Both the position numbers and the translations under genes were made by a program. The notes below the pieces were generated by a model. It was given only the letters and a program-made list of their open reading frames with translations, was not told the origin of the DNA and searched no databases. Shown one piece after another: positions 1-8,162 of a stretch of 64,000 nucleotides of DNA. The stretch covers positions 2,418,001 to 2,482,000 of the forward strand of contig OY762444.1 in the NCBI GenBank assembly GCA_963665735.1, given 5' to 3'. The DNA is from CATOSK01 sp963665735. Lineage in GTDB: Bacteria > Chloroflexota > Dehalococcoidia > Lucifugimonadales > UBA3495. Every line of letters starts with the position of its first letter. Position 1 is the stretch's first letter.

Positions 1-255
1 AACGCCGGCTTCGCCAAGGATGATTTGCTCGTAGCGGGTAAAGAAATCCAGCCTTTCGGATTCGGAGCGCAAGGCCAGGGGATTCAGTTCGTTTTCCCGG
101 TTGAAAAAAACGTCGGCCACGGAGTAGCCGCGCTTGATTGCCTCTTCGGAAAGAGTCAGGCCAAATTCCTGACAAGAAGCGCACTGAATTTGCTCAATGG
201 GGGGCCAAAACCTGACCAAGGTGTTATAGAAGTCGAAGAAGACTGCTTTAATCAT
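1..255 (-). CDS. HAD-superfamily hydrolase, N-terminal part (cut by window edge)
   Basis: The minus strand has an open frame from an ATG at 255 to the window edge, 85 residues. Residues 4-13 read AVFFDFYNTL. This is HAD motif I (DxxxT/L), whose first Asp is the phosphoryl-accepting nucleophile and whose start-proximal position is usual for the family. The rest visible (about residues 25-85) looks like the start of a helical cap domain. The substrate cannot be judged because motifs II-IV lie outside the window. It reads on the same strand as otsB and otsA, but a repeat-filled gap separates it from them. Confidence 0.75.
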   Translation of the reverse strand, partial: MIKAVFFDFYNTLVRFWPPIEQIQCASCQEFGLTLSEEAIKRGYSVADVFFNRENELNPLALRSESERLDFFTRYEQIILGEAGV

Positions 256-436
256 TAAGCGTTTCGATTTCTGGCAATCGTTCCCGGGGTTGCCGTCGGG
301 CGGGCCGGGACATTGCGGGACGCTGGCGGTGGGGTTGCCGCATTCTAGCACACCCGCCGTTGGTTGGGAAATGCGGGGGCGGAAAGGACGATGGCAAGGT
401 GGTTTCGGCGATGGCAACGGCTTGGGGATGAGGGAC

Positions 437-587
437 TTCTGGATTCCGGCGAAAGCCGGAATGACGGTGGGTTTACCCCCATCCTAACCCTCCCCCTCGT
501 AGGGGGAGGGGATTTTTTGGCTCCCTGGTAGGGTCGAGGTTGGTTTGGGCGGAGGATTTGGATTCCCGCTTTCTCGGGAATGACGGG
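437..587 (+). repeat. Composite intergenic repeat (REP + hairpin + spacer + REP)
   Basis: The gap 256-762 holds no credible gene. It contains one composite unit: a REP hairpin (CTGGATTCCGG and CCGGAATGACGG arms, 437-470), a G/C-rich hairpin ending in a T-run (about 474-517), a roughly 45-base spacer (TAGGGTCGAGGTTGGTTTG is its core), and a second REP (GGATTCCCGC and CGGGAATGACGGG arms, to 587). The same order recurs at 1670-1996. Bases 600-720 hold further scraps of short repeats (TTCGGCTATGCTCAGGG and a CTCAGAATGACA type). Confidence 0.75.
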
Positions 588-762
588 TTGGAAGGTCCGA
601 AATCCTTCGGGTAAGGCGGCCCCTTCGGCTATGCTCAGGGTAGGGTTGGCTAAGGCAGGAATTTTAAGATTCTTCGCTTTGCTCAAAATGACATGGGGAC
701 GGCTCAGAATGACAAACTTGAGGTATGGAGTGAAAATTGAAAGACCCGATTGGGGGTGAAGT

Positions 763-1545
763 TTATGAACGTAGAAGCAAGGTCAGGGTTTGGGCCACTT
801 CCGCCGGAGTGTCCAGCCGATGCAATGCTCTGGTTGGCTGGCGGGGCGGGCCGACGCATACGGCAATGCCGCCGGATTCCTGCACGGTGTCAAACCCGGC
901 TTCGTCGGTGGCATCGTCGCCGAAGAACATGGGCAGCGCGGTATCCGGCTGGCCCTGGATTATCCGCGCTATGGCCTTGCCCTTGTCCCAACCCACGTTG
1001 GGCCGGAGTTCCAACACTTTCTTGCCGTAAGTGACCCGGAAATCGCCGGACTGATTGGCCTGGTCAACAACCGTCTGGAACGCTTTTTCGACTTGGCCGA
1101 CCTGTTCTTCCGGGGTCAGGCGGTAGTGGACGCTGAGGGTAAGGCCCTTGTTTTCGACCAGGACGCCTTGGTTGTTGGATAACTCGCTTTCCAGTTGGGC
1201 GTGAATCGGCTCCAGTAGGGGCCGCAGCTGAGCGGCGCCGGGGTGGAAAAAGGGTTCGTCCAATCCTTCCATTTCCAGGCCGTGGTTGCCGGCGTAAATG
1301 GCCCCCGGCACGTTTACCCGCTGGCGCAGGTCGCACAAGGCGCGGCCGCTGACGAATCCGACCAGGAAACGGGGGCCGGCGTGGAGTTGGACCAGCAATT
1401 GCCGGGTGGTTTCGGATAAGACGGCCAGCTCCGGACGGGAAACTATGGGCGTAAGGGTGCCATCGTAGTCGAACAGCAGGATTATGGGACGGGCCGATTG
1501 GAGCCGTCCTTGCAGGTTGGGCCAGATGTTGAGCAGGTGGGGCAT
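763..1545 (-). CDS. otsB: Trehalose-6-phosphate phosphatase
   Basis: This 260-residue HAD phosphatase has the length and motifs of OtsB. DYDGT at residues 26-30 supplies the Asp nucleophile and acid/base. VSGR at 65-68 is motif II, and GDDATDE at 209-215 is the Mg-binding motif IV; NHG at 87-89 and DKGKA near 187-191 are also typical. It removes phosphate from trehalose-6-phosphate in the cytoplasm, the second step of the OtsA-OtsB route to trehalose. otsA lies upstream on the same strand, but 571 bases of repeats separate them, so shared transcription is uncertain. The Shine-Dalgarno (SD) sequence before the ATG is weak. Confidence 0.93.
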   Translation of the reverse strand: MPHLLNIWPNLQGRLQSARPIILLFDYDGTLTPIVSRPELAVLSETTRQLLVQLHAGPRFLVGFVSGRALCDLRQRVNVPGAIYAGNHGLEMEGLDEPFFHPGAAQLRPLLEPIHAQLESELSNNQGVLVENKGLTLSVHYRLTPEEQVGQVEKAFQTVVDQANQSGDFRVTYGKKVLELRPNVGWDKGKAIARIIQGQPDTALPMFFGDDATDEAGFDTVQESGGIAVCVGPPRQPTRALHRLDTPAEVAQTLTLLLRS

Positions 1546-1669
1546 GGATGATTGGCCTTAAAGAATCCGTTTTGATGGAGTGTACGGGGGCGGGACAAAC
1601 ACAGCGGTTGCCGCTATGGTGATTTGATGGCACGCCCTAGCCTCGAGAAAGCTGTTTTGTGCTGGGGAT

Positions 1670-2070
1670 TTCTGGATTCCGGCTTTCGCCGGAATGACGG
1701 TAGGTTCACCCCCATTCCTTTTGGTTACGGTCATGGCAGGCTCTAGCCTTCCCCTGTCGAGGGGGAAGGGATTTTTTTGGTGCCTGGAAGGGTCGAGGTT
1801 GGTTTGTGCGGAGGATTTGAATTCCCGCTTTTGCCGGAATGACGGTAGGTTCACCCCCATTCCTTTTGGTTACGCTCAGGGCAGGCTCTAGCCTTCCCCT
1901 GTCGAGGGGGAAGGGATTTTTTTGTTGCCTGGTAGGGTCGAGGTTGGTTTGTGCGGAGGATTTGGATTCCCGCTTTCGCGGGAATGACGGTGGGGGCGGG
2001 AATGACGGTAGGTAGGTTCACCCCCATTCCTTTGGTTACGCTCAGGGCAAGTTTCGCCGGAATGACGGGT
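1670..2070 (+). repeat. Tandem array of composite repeat units between otsA and otsB
   Basis: The 571-base gap between otsB and otsA has no gene. From 1670 it consists of REP hairpins alternating with T-run hairpins and a shared spacer. The step from one CCGGAATGACGGTAGG to the next is 145 bases (1688 to 1833), so the units are tandem and share REPs at their joins. Each T-run hairpin carries an insertion containing GGTTACGCTCAGGGCAGG or a close variant. The last unit (2019-2070) is a hybrid of two families. A different repeat (CAGGTTGAAAACCTGCTCC, 2093-2111) follows just before the otsA stop. Bases 1546-1669 show nothing recognisable. Confidence 0.8.
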
Positions 2071-2116
2071 TGATTTGCGTAAGGGTCAAGGGCAGGTTGA
2101 AAACCTGCTCCACCGA

Positions 2117-3616
2117 TTAGACGGGGACTTGCAGGCCGGCGGCGCGGCGGCGGGTGCGCTGGAGCAACTGCACCAGCAGGCCGGCGGCCCATTTGTAGAT
2201 GTTGTTTTCCCGAACCGTGAACCGCATCAACTGCATTCGGAGGCGGCGTTCCCCCTCTTCCATAGTGACGGCCCGGTGGATGTGGTCGGCAAATTCGTCG
2301 GTGGCGTAGGGGTTGACGATGAGGGCCTCGGTCAATTCCGAGGCAGCGCCGGCGAAGGGGCTGAGCACCAGGACGCCGTCTTCGTCAAAGCGGCTGGCGA
2401 CGTATTCCTTGGCTACCAGGTTCATGCCGTCGTGCAGGGAGCTGACGACGCAGAACCGGGCCAGCCGGCGCAGTGCCAGCAGCTTGGTGTTGGGCAAGTC
2501 GGTGGGCAGATAGATGATGGGCTGCCAGTTGCCGGCGGCGAATCGGTTGTTGACCTGGTTGAGGATTTGTTCGATTTGCTCGGCCAGGCGGCGATAAGCG
2601 TCAATGTCGGTGCGGCTCATTACGCCGGCCTGGACAAAAACCACCTTGCCGCGAAACTGAGGGTATTTCTCGAAAAAGCGGCCAATGGCCTTGAAACGGT
2701 GGGGGATTCCCTTGGTGTAGTCAATGCGGTCAATGCCCAGGCCGACAATCTTGCCGTCCAGGTCAAGTTCGTCAACCAGCAGTTCCATCTCCCGGGTGAC
2801 CTCATCGGCCTGGGCGTCGCGGTTTATTTCGTCGAAGTCAACGCTGATGGGGAAGGGGCGCACCAGGGTGGTGCCGCCGCGGTGGTTGATGAAGTTGTAT
2901 TCCGGGTCAACCAGGGCGTCCAAATTGCGGGCGACGGTGCCAAGGAAGTTGTTGGAGTGTTCGCCGATATGGAAACCCAGCAGGTCGTTGCCCAGCAATC
3001 CAGTCAGGATTTCTTGCTGCCAGGGACAGATGCGGAAAATGTCGGGGTTGGGCCAGGGGATATGCCAGAACTGGCCGGTGACGACGTCGGGATTTTCCTC
3101 CCGCAGCATCCGGGAAAGCAGGGCAAGGTGATAGTCCTGGGTGAAAACCACCGCCGGGGCGCTGCCGATTTCGTCCAGCACCTGGTCAGCGAAGAGGCGG
3201 TTAACGTCGCGGTAGGTCTCCCAATCGCGGGTGTCAAAGTTGGGTTCGGTATAGGCGTTGTGGCACAGGGGCCAGAGGGCATCGTTGGAAAAGCCGTAGT
3301 AGTAGCCCCGTTCCTCGCGCTCGGTCAGCCAGACCAAGCGCAAGGTATAGGAAGGGTCTTCGGGGGGAACCATGACCTTGTTGCCAGCCTCGACGACCAG
3401 CCGGTCGCCGGTGCCGCTGCCGTGGGCGACCCAAGTGCCGCCGCAGGTCTGCATCAAGGGGTCAATGGCGTTGATGAGGCCGCCGGCGGGGACTTCGTAG
3501 CGGACGCGGCCATTGTCCAGCTTGTAAACATAGGGTTGGCGGTTGGAAACGACCACCAAGCGGTAGTCGCCGATTTCCCGCCGGACAAGTTGTTGCAGGT
3601 CTTCCTTGGTCCACAT
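2117..3616 (-). CDS. otsA: Trehalose-6-phosphate synthase (GT20)
   Basis: The 499-residue protein is a GT-B glycosyltransferase of family GT20, which transfers glucose from UDP-glucose (or another NDP-glucose) to glucose-6-phosphate. Visible landmarks are VVVSNR at 21-26, PAGGL at 43-47, QDYHL at 160-164 with the active-site His, RIDYTKG at 297-303 with the phosphate-binding Arg and Lys, and DGMNLVAKE at 396-404, the nucleotide-sugar site. The length matches single-domain OtsA, with no fused phosphatase. An SD (GGAGGTGACC) lies just before the ATG. The likely role is osmotic or desiccation protection together with OtsB. Confidence 0.95.
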   Translation of the reverse strand: MWTKEDLQQLVRREIGDYRLVVVSNRQPYVYKLDNGRVRYEVPAGGLINAIDPLMQTCGGTWVAHGSGTGDRLVVEAGNKVMVPPEDPSYTLRLVWLTEREERGYYYGFSNDALWPLCHNAYTEPNFDTRDWETYRDVNRLFADQVLDEIGSAPAVVFTQDYHLALLSRMLREENPDVVTGQFWHIPWPNPDIFRICPWQQEILTGLLGNDLLGFHIGEHSNNFLGTVARNLDALVDPEYNFINHRGGTTLVRPFPISVDFDEINRDAQADEVTREMELLVDELDLDGKIVGLGIDRIDYTKGIPHRFKAIGRFFEKYPQFRGKVVFVQAGVMSRTDIDAYRRLAEQIEQILNQVNNRFAAGNWQPIIYLPTDLPNTKLLALRRLARFCVVSSLHDGMNLVAKEYVASRFDEDGVLVLSPFAGAASELTEALIVNPYATDEFADHIHRAVTMEEGERRLRMQLMRFTVRENNIYKWAAGLLVQLLQRTRRRAAGLQVPV

Positions 3617-4031
3617 GGGTCACCTCCTTGGGCCAGGCAACAGGAGGACCATCACTTGCCTGATTCGACCCCATTGCGCTACCTAGCGGGAAGGGCGCTC
3701 CCTCATACTGGCCCTCTCTTTTGGGGAGAGGGAGTTAAATTTTTGAGACAGCCTCTTAATTCATTCTGGCATAGGGTTGGATTAGAGTCAAACCGGGAGG
3801 GGGCAAACGCCGGGGTTTTCACCCCCTCCCTAACCCTCCCCCTGATAAGGGGAGGGGATTGAGGTTCAAATCCCAAATTGGGTCGTAACGGACAACCCGA
3901 AGGCGCAGCCGGGGGGTAAATTTCCTGTCGGGTTGGCGTTGACACCTTGCCCGCCGTTGCTTACCTTTGATGGCACATCGGAGGCGGAAGCTACACATTC
4001 GGCGGGTTTAATCCGCTATGAGAGGGCAAGC
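3617..4031. repeat. Intergenic region with two hairpin repeats
   Basis: No coding frame is supportable in these 415 bases between two divergently read genes. There is a hairpin of the type CCCTCTC...GAGAGGG followed by a T-rich stretch (about 3710-3743), and a second one of the CCTCCCTAACCCTCCCC...GGGGAGGGG family (3820-3860). The promoter of otsA must lie here, but no convincing -35/-10 pair was found. Confidence 0.5.
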
Positions 4032-4955
4032 ATGACGGTTGAACGGGGAGGGTCAAGAAAAGTGCGGTTGATGGAGACTTTTCGGACGGTTTTCTATACG
4101 CCGATTTACGTTGCGGTGGCCGGGGGGTTCCTGGAATCGGAGGGGTTGGACGTGGACTTTCAGACCTGCCCCGGCGGGTTTCCTCATCCGTTGAGCGCGC
4201 TGAAACACGGGGCGGCGGACATTGTGCAGAGCGGGATAATGCGCTGCATCATCGCCCTGGACTGGGGGGCGGAAACCACGCCGCTGCACTTCGCCAAAAT
4301 CAACGCCCGCGACGGGTTTTTCGTGTTGAGCCGAGAGGAAATGCCGCAATTCCGGTGGGAAACGCTGGCGGGGTCGCGGGTGATTCCGGTGGGATTTTCG
4401 CCGATGCCGTGGGCGTCGTTCCAGTACACCTTGCGGAACAACGGCGTTGACCCGGCGGGGCTGACGCTGCTGCACGGGTTGTCGCTGGAGGACGCGGTGG
4501 CGGCCTTCCGGGCCGGGGAGGCCGACTTCATCCATCTGCCAGAGCCAGCGGCGGAACAGCTTATCGCGGCGGGATACGGATACCTGGCGGCGGCGTTGGG
4601 GCCGGAAAACGGCCACGTGGCTTACAGTTCTTTCGCCGCGACGCGGGACTTTATCGCCAAGGAAGGGGAAACGCTGCTGCGGTTTACTACCGGATTCGGG
4701 AAGGGGCTGGCCTGGCTGGGGGATGCCGCCGAAACCGAGGTGGCTCAGGCCATTGGGCCTTTCTTCCCGGACACGCCGCCGGATTTGCTGGCGCAGTCGG
4801 TGGGCCGTTACCGAAGTCAAGGGACGTGGCCGGAAACCCCGGCGTTGGAACCACCGGAATACGAAGGGTTGCAGGAAATCCTGGTAGCGGCGGGGCTGGT
4901 GCGGGAGCGGCAGCCGTATGAAAAGGTGGTGTGCCGGGAGTTTTTTGGGGGATAG
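4032..4955 (+). CDS. NMT1/THI5-like substrate-binding domain protein without export signal
   Basis: The 307-residue product has the fold signature of ABC-type nitrate/sulfonate/pyrimidine-precursor binding proteins. FRTVFYTPIYVAVAGGF near residues 17-33 is the usual ligand-site entry strand. It is followed by a GLDVDF strand, GGFPHPLSAL, a SGIMR turn and further lobes to the normal length. The frame stays open upstream to 3933, but the ATG at 4032 has a purine-rich GAGGGCAAG before it and upstream residues are not protein-like. No signal peptide or lipobox is present and no permease or ATPase genes adjoin, so it may work in the cytoplasm or be an orphan. The ligand is unknown. Confidence 0.7.
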   Translation: MTVERGGSRKVRLMETFRTVFYTPIYVAVAGGFLESEGLDVDFQTCPGGFPHPLSALKHGAADIVQSGIMRCIIALDWGAETTPLHFAKINARDGFFVLSREEMPQFRWETLAGSRVIPVGFSPMPWASFQYTLRNNGVDPAGLTLLHGLSLEDAVAAFRAGEADFIHLPEPAAEQLIAAGYGYLAAALGPENGHVAYSSFAATRDFIAKEGETLLRFTTGFGKGLAWLGDAAETEVAQAIGPFFPDTPPDLLAQSVGRYRSQGTWPETPALEPPEYEGLQEILVAAGLVRERQPYEKVVCREFFGG

Positions 4956-4969
4956 GGGGTTCACCCTCA

Positions 4970-5005
4970 CCCTAACCCTCCCTTTGGTAGGGGGAGGGGA
5001 TTTTT
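4970..5005 (+). terminator. Hairpin plus T-run after the NMT1-like gene
   Basis: CCCTCCC and GGGGAGGGG arms are followed by ATTTTT. This has the form of an intrinsic terminator for the plus-strand gene ending at 4955. It is also a copy of a repeat family found elsewhere in places where it cannot serve a gene, so its terminator role may be incidental. Confidence 0.5.
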
Positions 5006-5050
5006 CACCCGTAGGCTCACCAGAGAGTGCAGAGGGCCAGGGGCAAGGAT

Positions 5051-5245
5051 TTCTGGATTCCGGCCTTCGCCGGAATGACGGTGTTGGTTGTATGGGCAAC
5101 CCTTGTGGTTGCCCCACGGGTTCCGTCTGTGGCAGGTTCACCCCCACCCCAACCCTCCCCCGTCGAGGGGGAGGGGGTTTGGATTGCTGTTGTCGGGGCG
5201 TTACCCCCTCCCTAACCCTCCCCCTGGTAGGGGGAGGGGATTTTT
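5051..5245 (+). repeat. Cluster of four intergenic repeats
   Basis: This stretch holds a REP hairpin (5051-5080), a GGCAACC...GGTTGCC palindrome (5094-5114), and two G/C-rich hairpins (5139-5180 and 5203-5245), the last with ATTTTT. The palindrome is the same one that lies inside the transposase gene near 7.9 kb. Nothing here is likely to be coding. Confidence 0.7.
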
Positions 5246-5252
5246 GGCCGGG

Positions 5253-6419
5253 TTAGGACGGGCGGCGGCGGGCTTCCGGGGGGCGGAATCCTACCGGGGC
5301 GGCAGCGGCGGCCTTGGCTTTCTTTTCTTTTTCGGCAAAGTGGGGAATGATGTACTTGCCGTAGAGCCGCAGGGACTCCATGACTTCTTCGTGGCTGACC
5401 GGCCCTACTTGGAACAGAGGCATCATTTCGTCCACGCCCATCGCTTCGTAGCGTTCGATGTACTCGATGCAGTCGTCGGGGTTGCCGATGCAAAAGCGGT
5501 CGCCCTTCTGCACCAGTTCCAGGGAGGCGGTTTCGTCGCGGCGCACCGGGTCGGCCTGGGAACGGCGGTAGTGGAACTGGTAGTCCTCCGGCACCTTGGC
5601 CGGGTCGTAGCCCTGCCAGACCTTAGCGTCCCTAAGCCGCTGCTGGTGACGATACCAGTCAATAAGCTCGGCGCCACGCTCGTGGGCCTTCTGGCGGTTT
5701 TCGGAGCAGTAGGCCACGGTGTTGCCGGCCACCCGGTCGTCAACCCGATGGGTGACCGGAGTGGGGTTTTTGATGGCCTCTTTGTAGATGCTGATAATCT
5801 GCTGGGCGCGCTCGGGGCCGACGCTGGTTTGGGCCAGGCAGCCCAGGCCCTGTTCGCCGACTTTCTGCGCGGTGTAGTCCTGGCTGCACGCCTGCCAGAT
5901 GGGGGGATGGGGCTTCTGCACGGGTTTGGGCACTACTTCCCGGGGCGGGATGTGGTAATACTCACCGTCGAAAGCGAACTCGGACTCGGTCCAGGCGCCT
6001 GGGATGACCTTCAGGTACTCTTCCACCATGCCGGAAACATCTTTCAGGTCGGAGCCGTAGGGCTGCATCTGGTAGGGGTAGCCGGAGCGGCCGATGCCCA
6101 GGTCAACGCGCCCGTTGCTCACCACGTCCAGGGTAGCCATGCGGGAGGCGATGTTGAGGGGGTGGTGCAACGGCGCCAGCACGACGGCGATGCCCAGGCG
6201 CATTTGGGAAGTACGCTGGCTGATGGCGGCCAGGGTGATGTCGGGGGCGCTGGAGTGAGACCACTCGGAGCGGAAATGGTGTTCCACGAACCATACGCTG
6301 GTCATGCCGATTTCTTCGGCGTAGGAGACTTCTTCCAGCATTTCGTGGTAGCGGTTGGCTTCGCTGCGGTCGTCCCAGGGTTTGGGGACTTGAATCTGGT
6401 AGAACAGTCCTAGCTGCAT
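5253..6419 (-). CDS. LLM-class flavin-dependent oxidoreductase
   Basis: The 388-residue protein is a bacterial-luciferase-like TIM-barrel oxidoreductase (FMN or F420). MQLGLFYQIQVP forms the first strand. VWFVEHHF near residues 42-49 is the hallmark family motif, and LGIGRSGYP near 110-118 is typical of the cofactor loop. Length is normal. The SD (CAAGGAGGCC) precedes the ATG closely. Substrate cannot be assigned; members include alkane and nitrilotriacetate monooxygenases and F420 reductases. No flavin reductase gene adjoins. A second, only distantly similar family member lies at 62.5 kb. Confidence 0.88.
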   Translation of the reverse strand: MQLGLFYQIQVPKPWDDRSEANRYHEMLEEVSYAEEIGMTSVWFVEHHFRSEWSHSSAPDITLAAISQRTSQMRLGIAVVLAPLHHPLNIASRMATLDVVSNGRVDLGIGRSGYPYQMQPYGSDLKDVSGMVEEYLKVIPGAWTESEFAFDGEYYHIPPREVVPKPVQKPHPPIWQACSQDYTAQKVGEQGLGCLAQTSVGPERAQQIISIYKEAIKNPTPVTHRVDDRVAGNTVAYCSENRQKAHERGAELIDWYRHQQRLRDAKVWQGYDPAKVPEDYQFHYRRSQADPVRRDETASLELVQKGDRFCIGNPDDCIEYIERYEAMGVDEMMPLFQVGPVSHEEVMESLRLYGKYIIPHFAEKEKKAKAAAAAPVGFRPPEARRRPS

Positions 6420-6614
6420 GGGTTGGCCTCCTTGGTTGGAGTGTTGGCGTTCAGGAACGGGTTGGGGGCATTGTAGCAGATTCGGGGGAGCAGGTACGGG
6501 GGATAGGCGGCTGGACGGCGCGGGAACCTGTTATGGGGCAGTTTATGGGAAAGGAAGTCCGGCATAATGCCAAGCGTGGGTCAATTTCAACTTTGGGAAC
6601 GGCGCGGCGTTGTA

Positions 6615-6620
6615 TATAAT
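6615..6620 (+). promoter_or_regulatory. Candidate -10 box for higBA
   Basis: TATAAT lies 20 bases before the higB GTG start in an otherwise GC-rich region. The best -35 candidate (TTGGGA at 6594-6599) is weak. The short predicted leader leaves room for the purine-rich GGGG stretch before the GTG. Confidence 0.4.
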
Positions 6621-6640
6621 GGCATTCCTATGGGGTTGTA

Positions 6641-6940
6641 GTGCGGATTATCACCGAAAGAACTCTGCGGGAGTTCTGGAATTTACACCCGAATGCCGAA
6701 CCATCTCTTTGGGGATGGTTGCGGGAAGTGAGACGGGCGGATTGGGCTAATCCGGCCCAATTAAGAGAGCAATTTCCCAGCGCCAGTATCGTCAGAGACA
6801 ACCGGGTAGTGTTCAATATCGGGGGAAACCGATTCCGGTTGGTGGCGTGGATTAACTACCGCCGGCGGGCGGTTTACATCAAGTGGCTAGGCACTCATGC
6901 AGAGTATGACCGTATAGACGTGGAGCAGGTGGGGTTATGA
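6641..6940 (+). CDS. higB: HigB-type mRNA-interferase toxin
   Basis: The 99-residue protein matches the HigB toxin family. MRIITERTLREFW opens the first strand and helix, NRVVFNIGGNRFRL near residues 53-66 forms the central strands, and VYIKWLGTHAEYDRID near 77-92 is the conserved C-terminal signature with the His-x-x-Tyr-Asp pattern. Such toxins cleave mRNA on the ribosome. GTG is the only reasonable start in frame. The gene overlaps higA by four bases (ATGA), the usual toxin-first order, implying translational coupling and repression by HigA. Confidence 0.9.
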   Translation: MRIITERTLREFWNLHPNAEPSLWGWLREVRRADWANPAQLREQFPSASIVRDNRVVFNIGGNRFRLVAWINYRRRAVYIKWLGTHAEYDRIDVEQVGL

Positions 6941-7383
6941 CCGCAATCAAGCCAATTCGGACGGATGAAGACCTGGACGCCGCCTTGGCCCGGATCGAGG
7001 AAATTTTCCATGCGGAGCCGGGTACGCCGGAGGATGACGAACTGGAAGTCCTGATAGCCCTAGTGGAGTCCTACGAGAATAAGCACTACCCGATTGGGCC
7101 TCCCGACCCCATTGGTGCTATCGAGTTCCGTATGGATCAGGCCAACCTGACGCCTCGTGACCTGGAGCCGTTTATCGGAAGTGCGGCCACGGTTTCGGAG
7201 GTGCTTTCGGGGAAACGGGACCTGACCATATCCATGGCCCGCGCTCTGCACAAGCACCTGGGAATACCCGCCGAGTCCCTTTTGGGGGAACCGGGGACGG
7301 GTTTGGCGGATACCCCGCCGGGCCAAGACGCGGGCATGGCCGAAACTGCGGGCCAGGCGGGGGCAGTGACGGGCGAGGAATGA
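6937..7383 (+). CDS. higA: HigA-type antitoxin with HTH domain
   Basis: The 148-residue protein has an acidic N-terminal region (residues 1-50, with ALVESYENKHYPIGPPDPIGAI read in two pieces as the toxin-binding part) and an XRE-type helix-turn-helix at about 62-110 (LTPRDLEPFIGSAATVSEVL, SGKRDLTISMARALHKHLG). This is the HigA arrangement. It neutralises HigB and probably represses the operon. A low-complexity tail of about 30 residues, rich in Gly and Ala (118-148), goes beyond the usual end of the family. Confidence 0.88.
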   Translation: MTAIKPIRTDEDLDAALARIEEIFHAEPGTPEDDELEVLIALVESYENKHYPIGPPDPIGAIEFRMDQANLTPRDLEPFIGSAATVSEVLSGKRDLTISMARALHKHLGIPAESLLGEPGTGLADTPPGQDAGMAETAGQAGAVTGEE

Positions 7384-7551
7384 TGCGCCGGCGATGCGGT
7401 TGTTGGTAGTGAAACAGACGGGTTGCTGTACGGCGAACGTATTCAGTCTAACACAGCGGAGTCCCTGTTCTTTTCTGACCGGGGGATGGGTTTGTGCCGG
7501 TTTAGGGGAGTGGGGAGGTTAAGCTTGGTCATCGCCCTGGGAGCGTCTAAT

Positions 7552-7578
7552 CGTAGGGGCGACCCTTGTGGTCGCCCT
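7552..7578 (-). repeat. GTAGGGGC-type palindrome upstream of the RAYT gene
   Basis: CGTAGGGGCGACC and GGTCGCC arms form a palindrome just before the transposase start. By its TAGGGGC end it belongs with the repeats at 7873, 8163, 12948, 21751 and 30214, here in the opposite orientation to most. Confidence 0.6.
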
Positions 7579-7592
7579 CGCCTCGGGAACGC

Positions 7593-8150
7593 ATGAACTA
7601 CAACCCGGACATCCATCGCCGACGTTCCATCCGCCTGAAGCGATATGACTACTCGCGGGCGGGCGCTTATTTCGTAACCGTTGTTACTCAGAGCAGGGTA
7701 TGTTGCTTCGGTGACGTGGTTGGGGAAGAAATGCGCTGGAACGATGCCGGACAAATGGCTTGCCGGGTTTGGGAGTCGCTGCCGTTACGATTCCCCGGCG
7801 TTGAAATGGACTATTTCGTGGTCATGCCGAACCACTTGCACGGCATCATCACTATGCGGGACTCGCCACGGAACGCCGGGGACAGGGCAACCACAAGGGT
7901 TGCCCCTACGTTGGGCCGGATAGTGGGTGCTTATAAGTCTTTGACAACGCTGGAATACATTCGGGGGGTGAAGACGCGCAATTGGCCGCCGTTTGAGCGC
8001 CGATTGTGGCAGCGCAATTACCACGAACACATAATCCGGGACGACGAATCTTTATGCAGTATCCGCCGGTACATTGCTGATAATCCCGCCCAGTGGAGGT
8101 ACGACAAGGAAAACGCCTACGCTGAACTACCGTCAGACGCCAGCCGATGA
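7593..8150 (+). CDS. REP-associated tyrosine transposase (RAYT, Y1 HUH family)
   Basis: The 185-residue product matches the RAYT branch of the IS200/IS605 Y1 transposases. GAYFVTVVTQ near 24-33 is the first strand, MPNHLHGII at 78-86 carries the metal-binding His-x-His, and RNYHEHIIRD at 141-150 carries the likely catalytic Tyr143. RAYTs nick single-stranded REP palindromes. The ATG at 7593 is preferred to an upstream TTG because family similarity begins near MNYNPDIHRRRS. Residues about 94-107 are encoded by a repeat copy that also occurs just downstream at 8163-8204. TAGGGGC-type palindromes flank the gene on both sides. Confidence 0.9.
   Translation: MNYNPDIHRRRSIRLKRYDYSRAGAYFVTVVTQSRVCCFGDVVGEEMRWNDAGQMACRVWESLPLRFPGVEMDYFVVMPNHLHGIITMRDSPRNAGDRATTRVAPTLGRIVGAYKSLTTLEYIRGVKTRNWPPFERRLWQRNYHEHIIRDDESLCSIRRYIADNPAQWRYDKENAYAELPSDASR
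7873..7914 (+). repeat. REP-like repeat inside the RAYT reading frame
   Basis: This 42-base unit (GGGCAACC and GGTTGCCC arms, ending CCCCTACGTTGG) lies within the transposase gene and encodes part of the loop after the HLH motif. It differs at two positions from the copy at 8163-8204. Confidence 0.8.
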
Positions 8151-8162
8151 CCGCACTGCCGG

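Noticed and set aside
437..2070. Repeat array as a CRISPR
   Set aside because: The units are palindromic hairpins with conserved, not variable, spacers and unequal spacing; no cas genes are present.
2075..3862. Long plus-strand open frame (595 codons) across otsA
   Set aside because: It is the mirror frame of a well-conserved otsA on the other strand; the translation is Gly/Val/Gln-rich without motifs.
4053..5147. Minus-strand frame opposite the NMT1-like gene
   Set aside because: It is rich in Arg, Pro and Gln, lacks a fold-like pattern, and runs into repeats.
5203..5245. T-run hairpin as terminator of the LLM gene at 5253
   Set aside because: The T-run is on the plus strand, while the gene ends on the minus strand, so orientation is wrong.
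7566..7592. Upstream TTG start for the RAYT gene
   Set aside because: The nine added codons fall in the TAGGGGC palindrome and are not family-like; ATG 7593 begins the conserved part.
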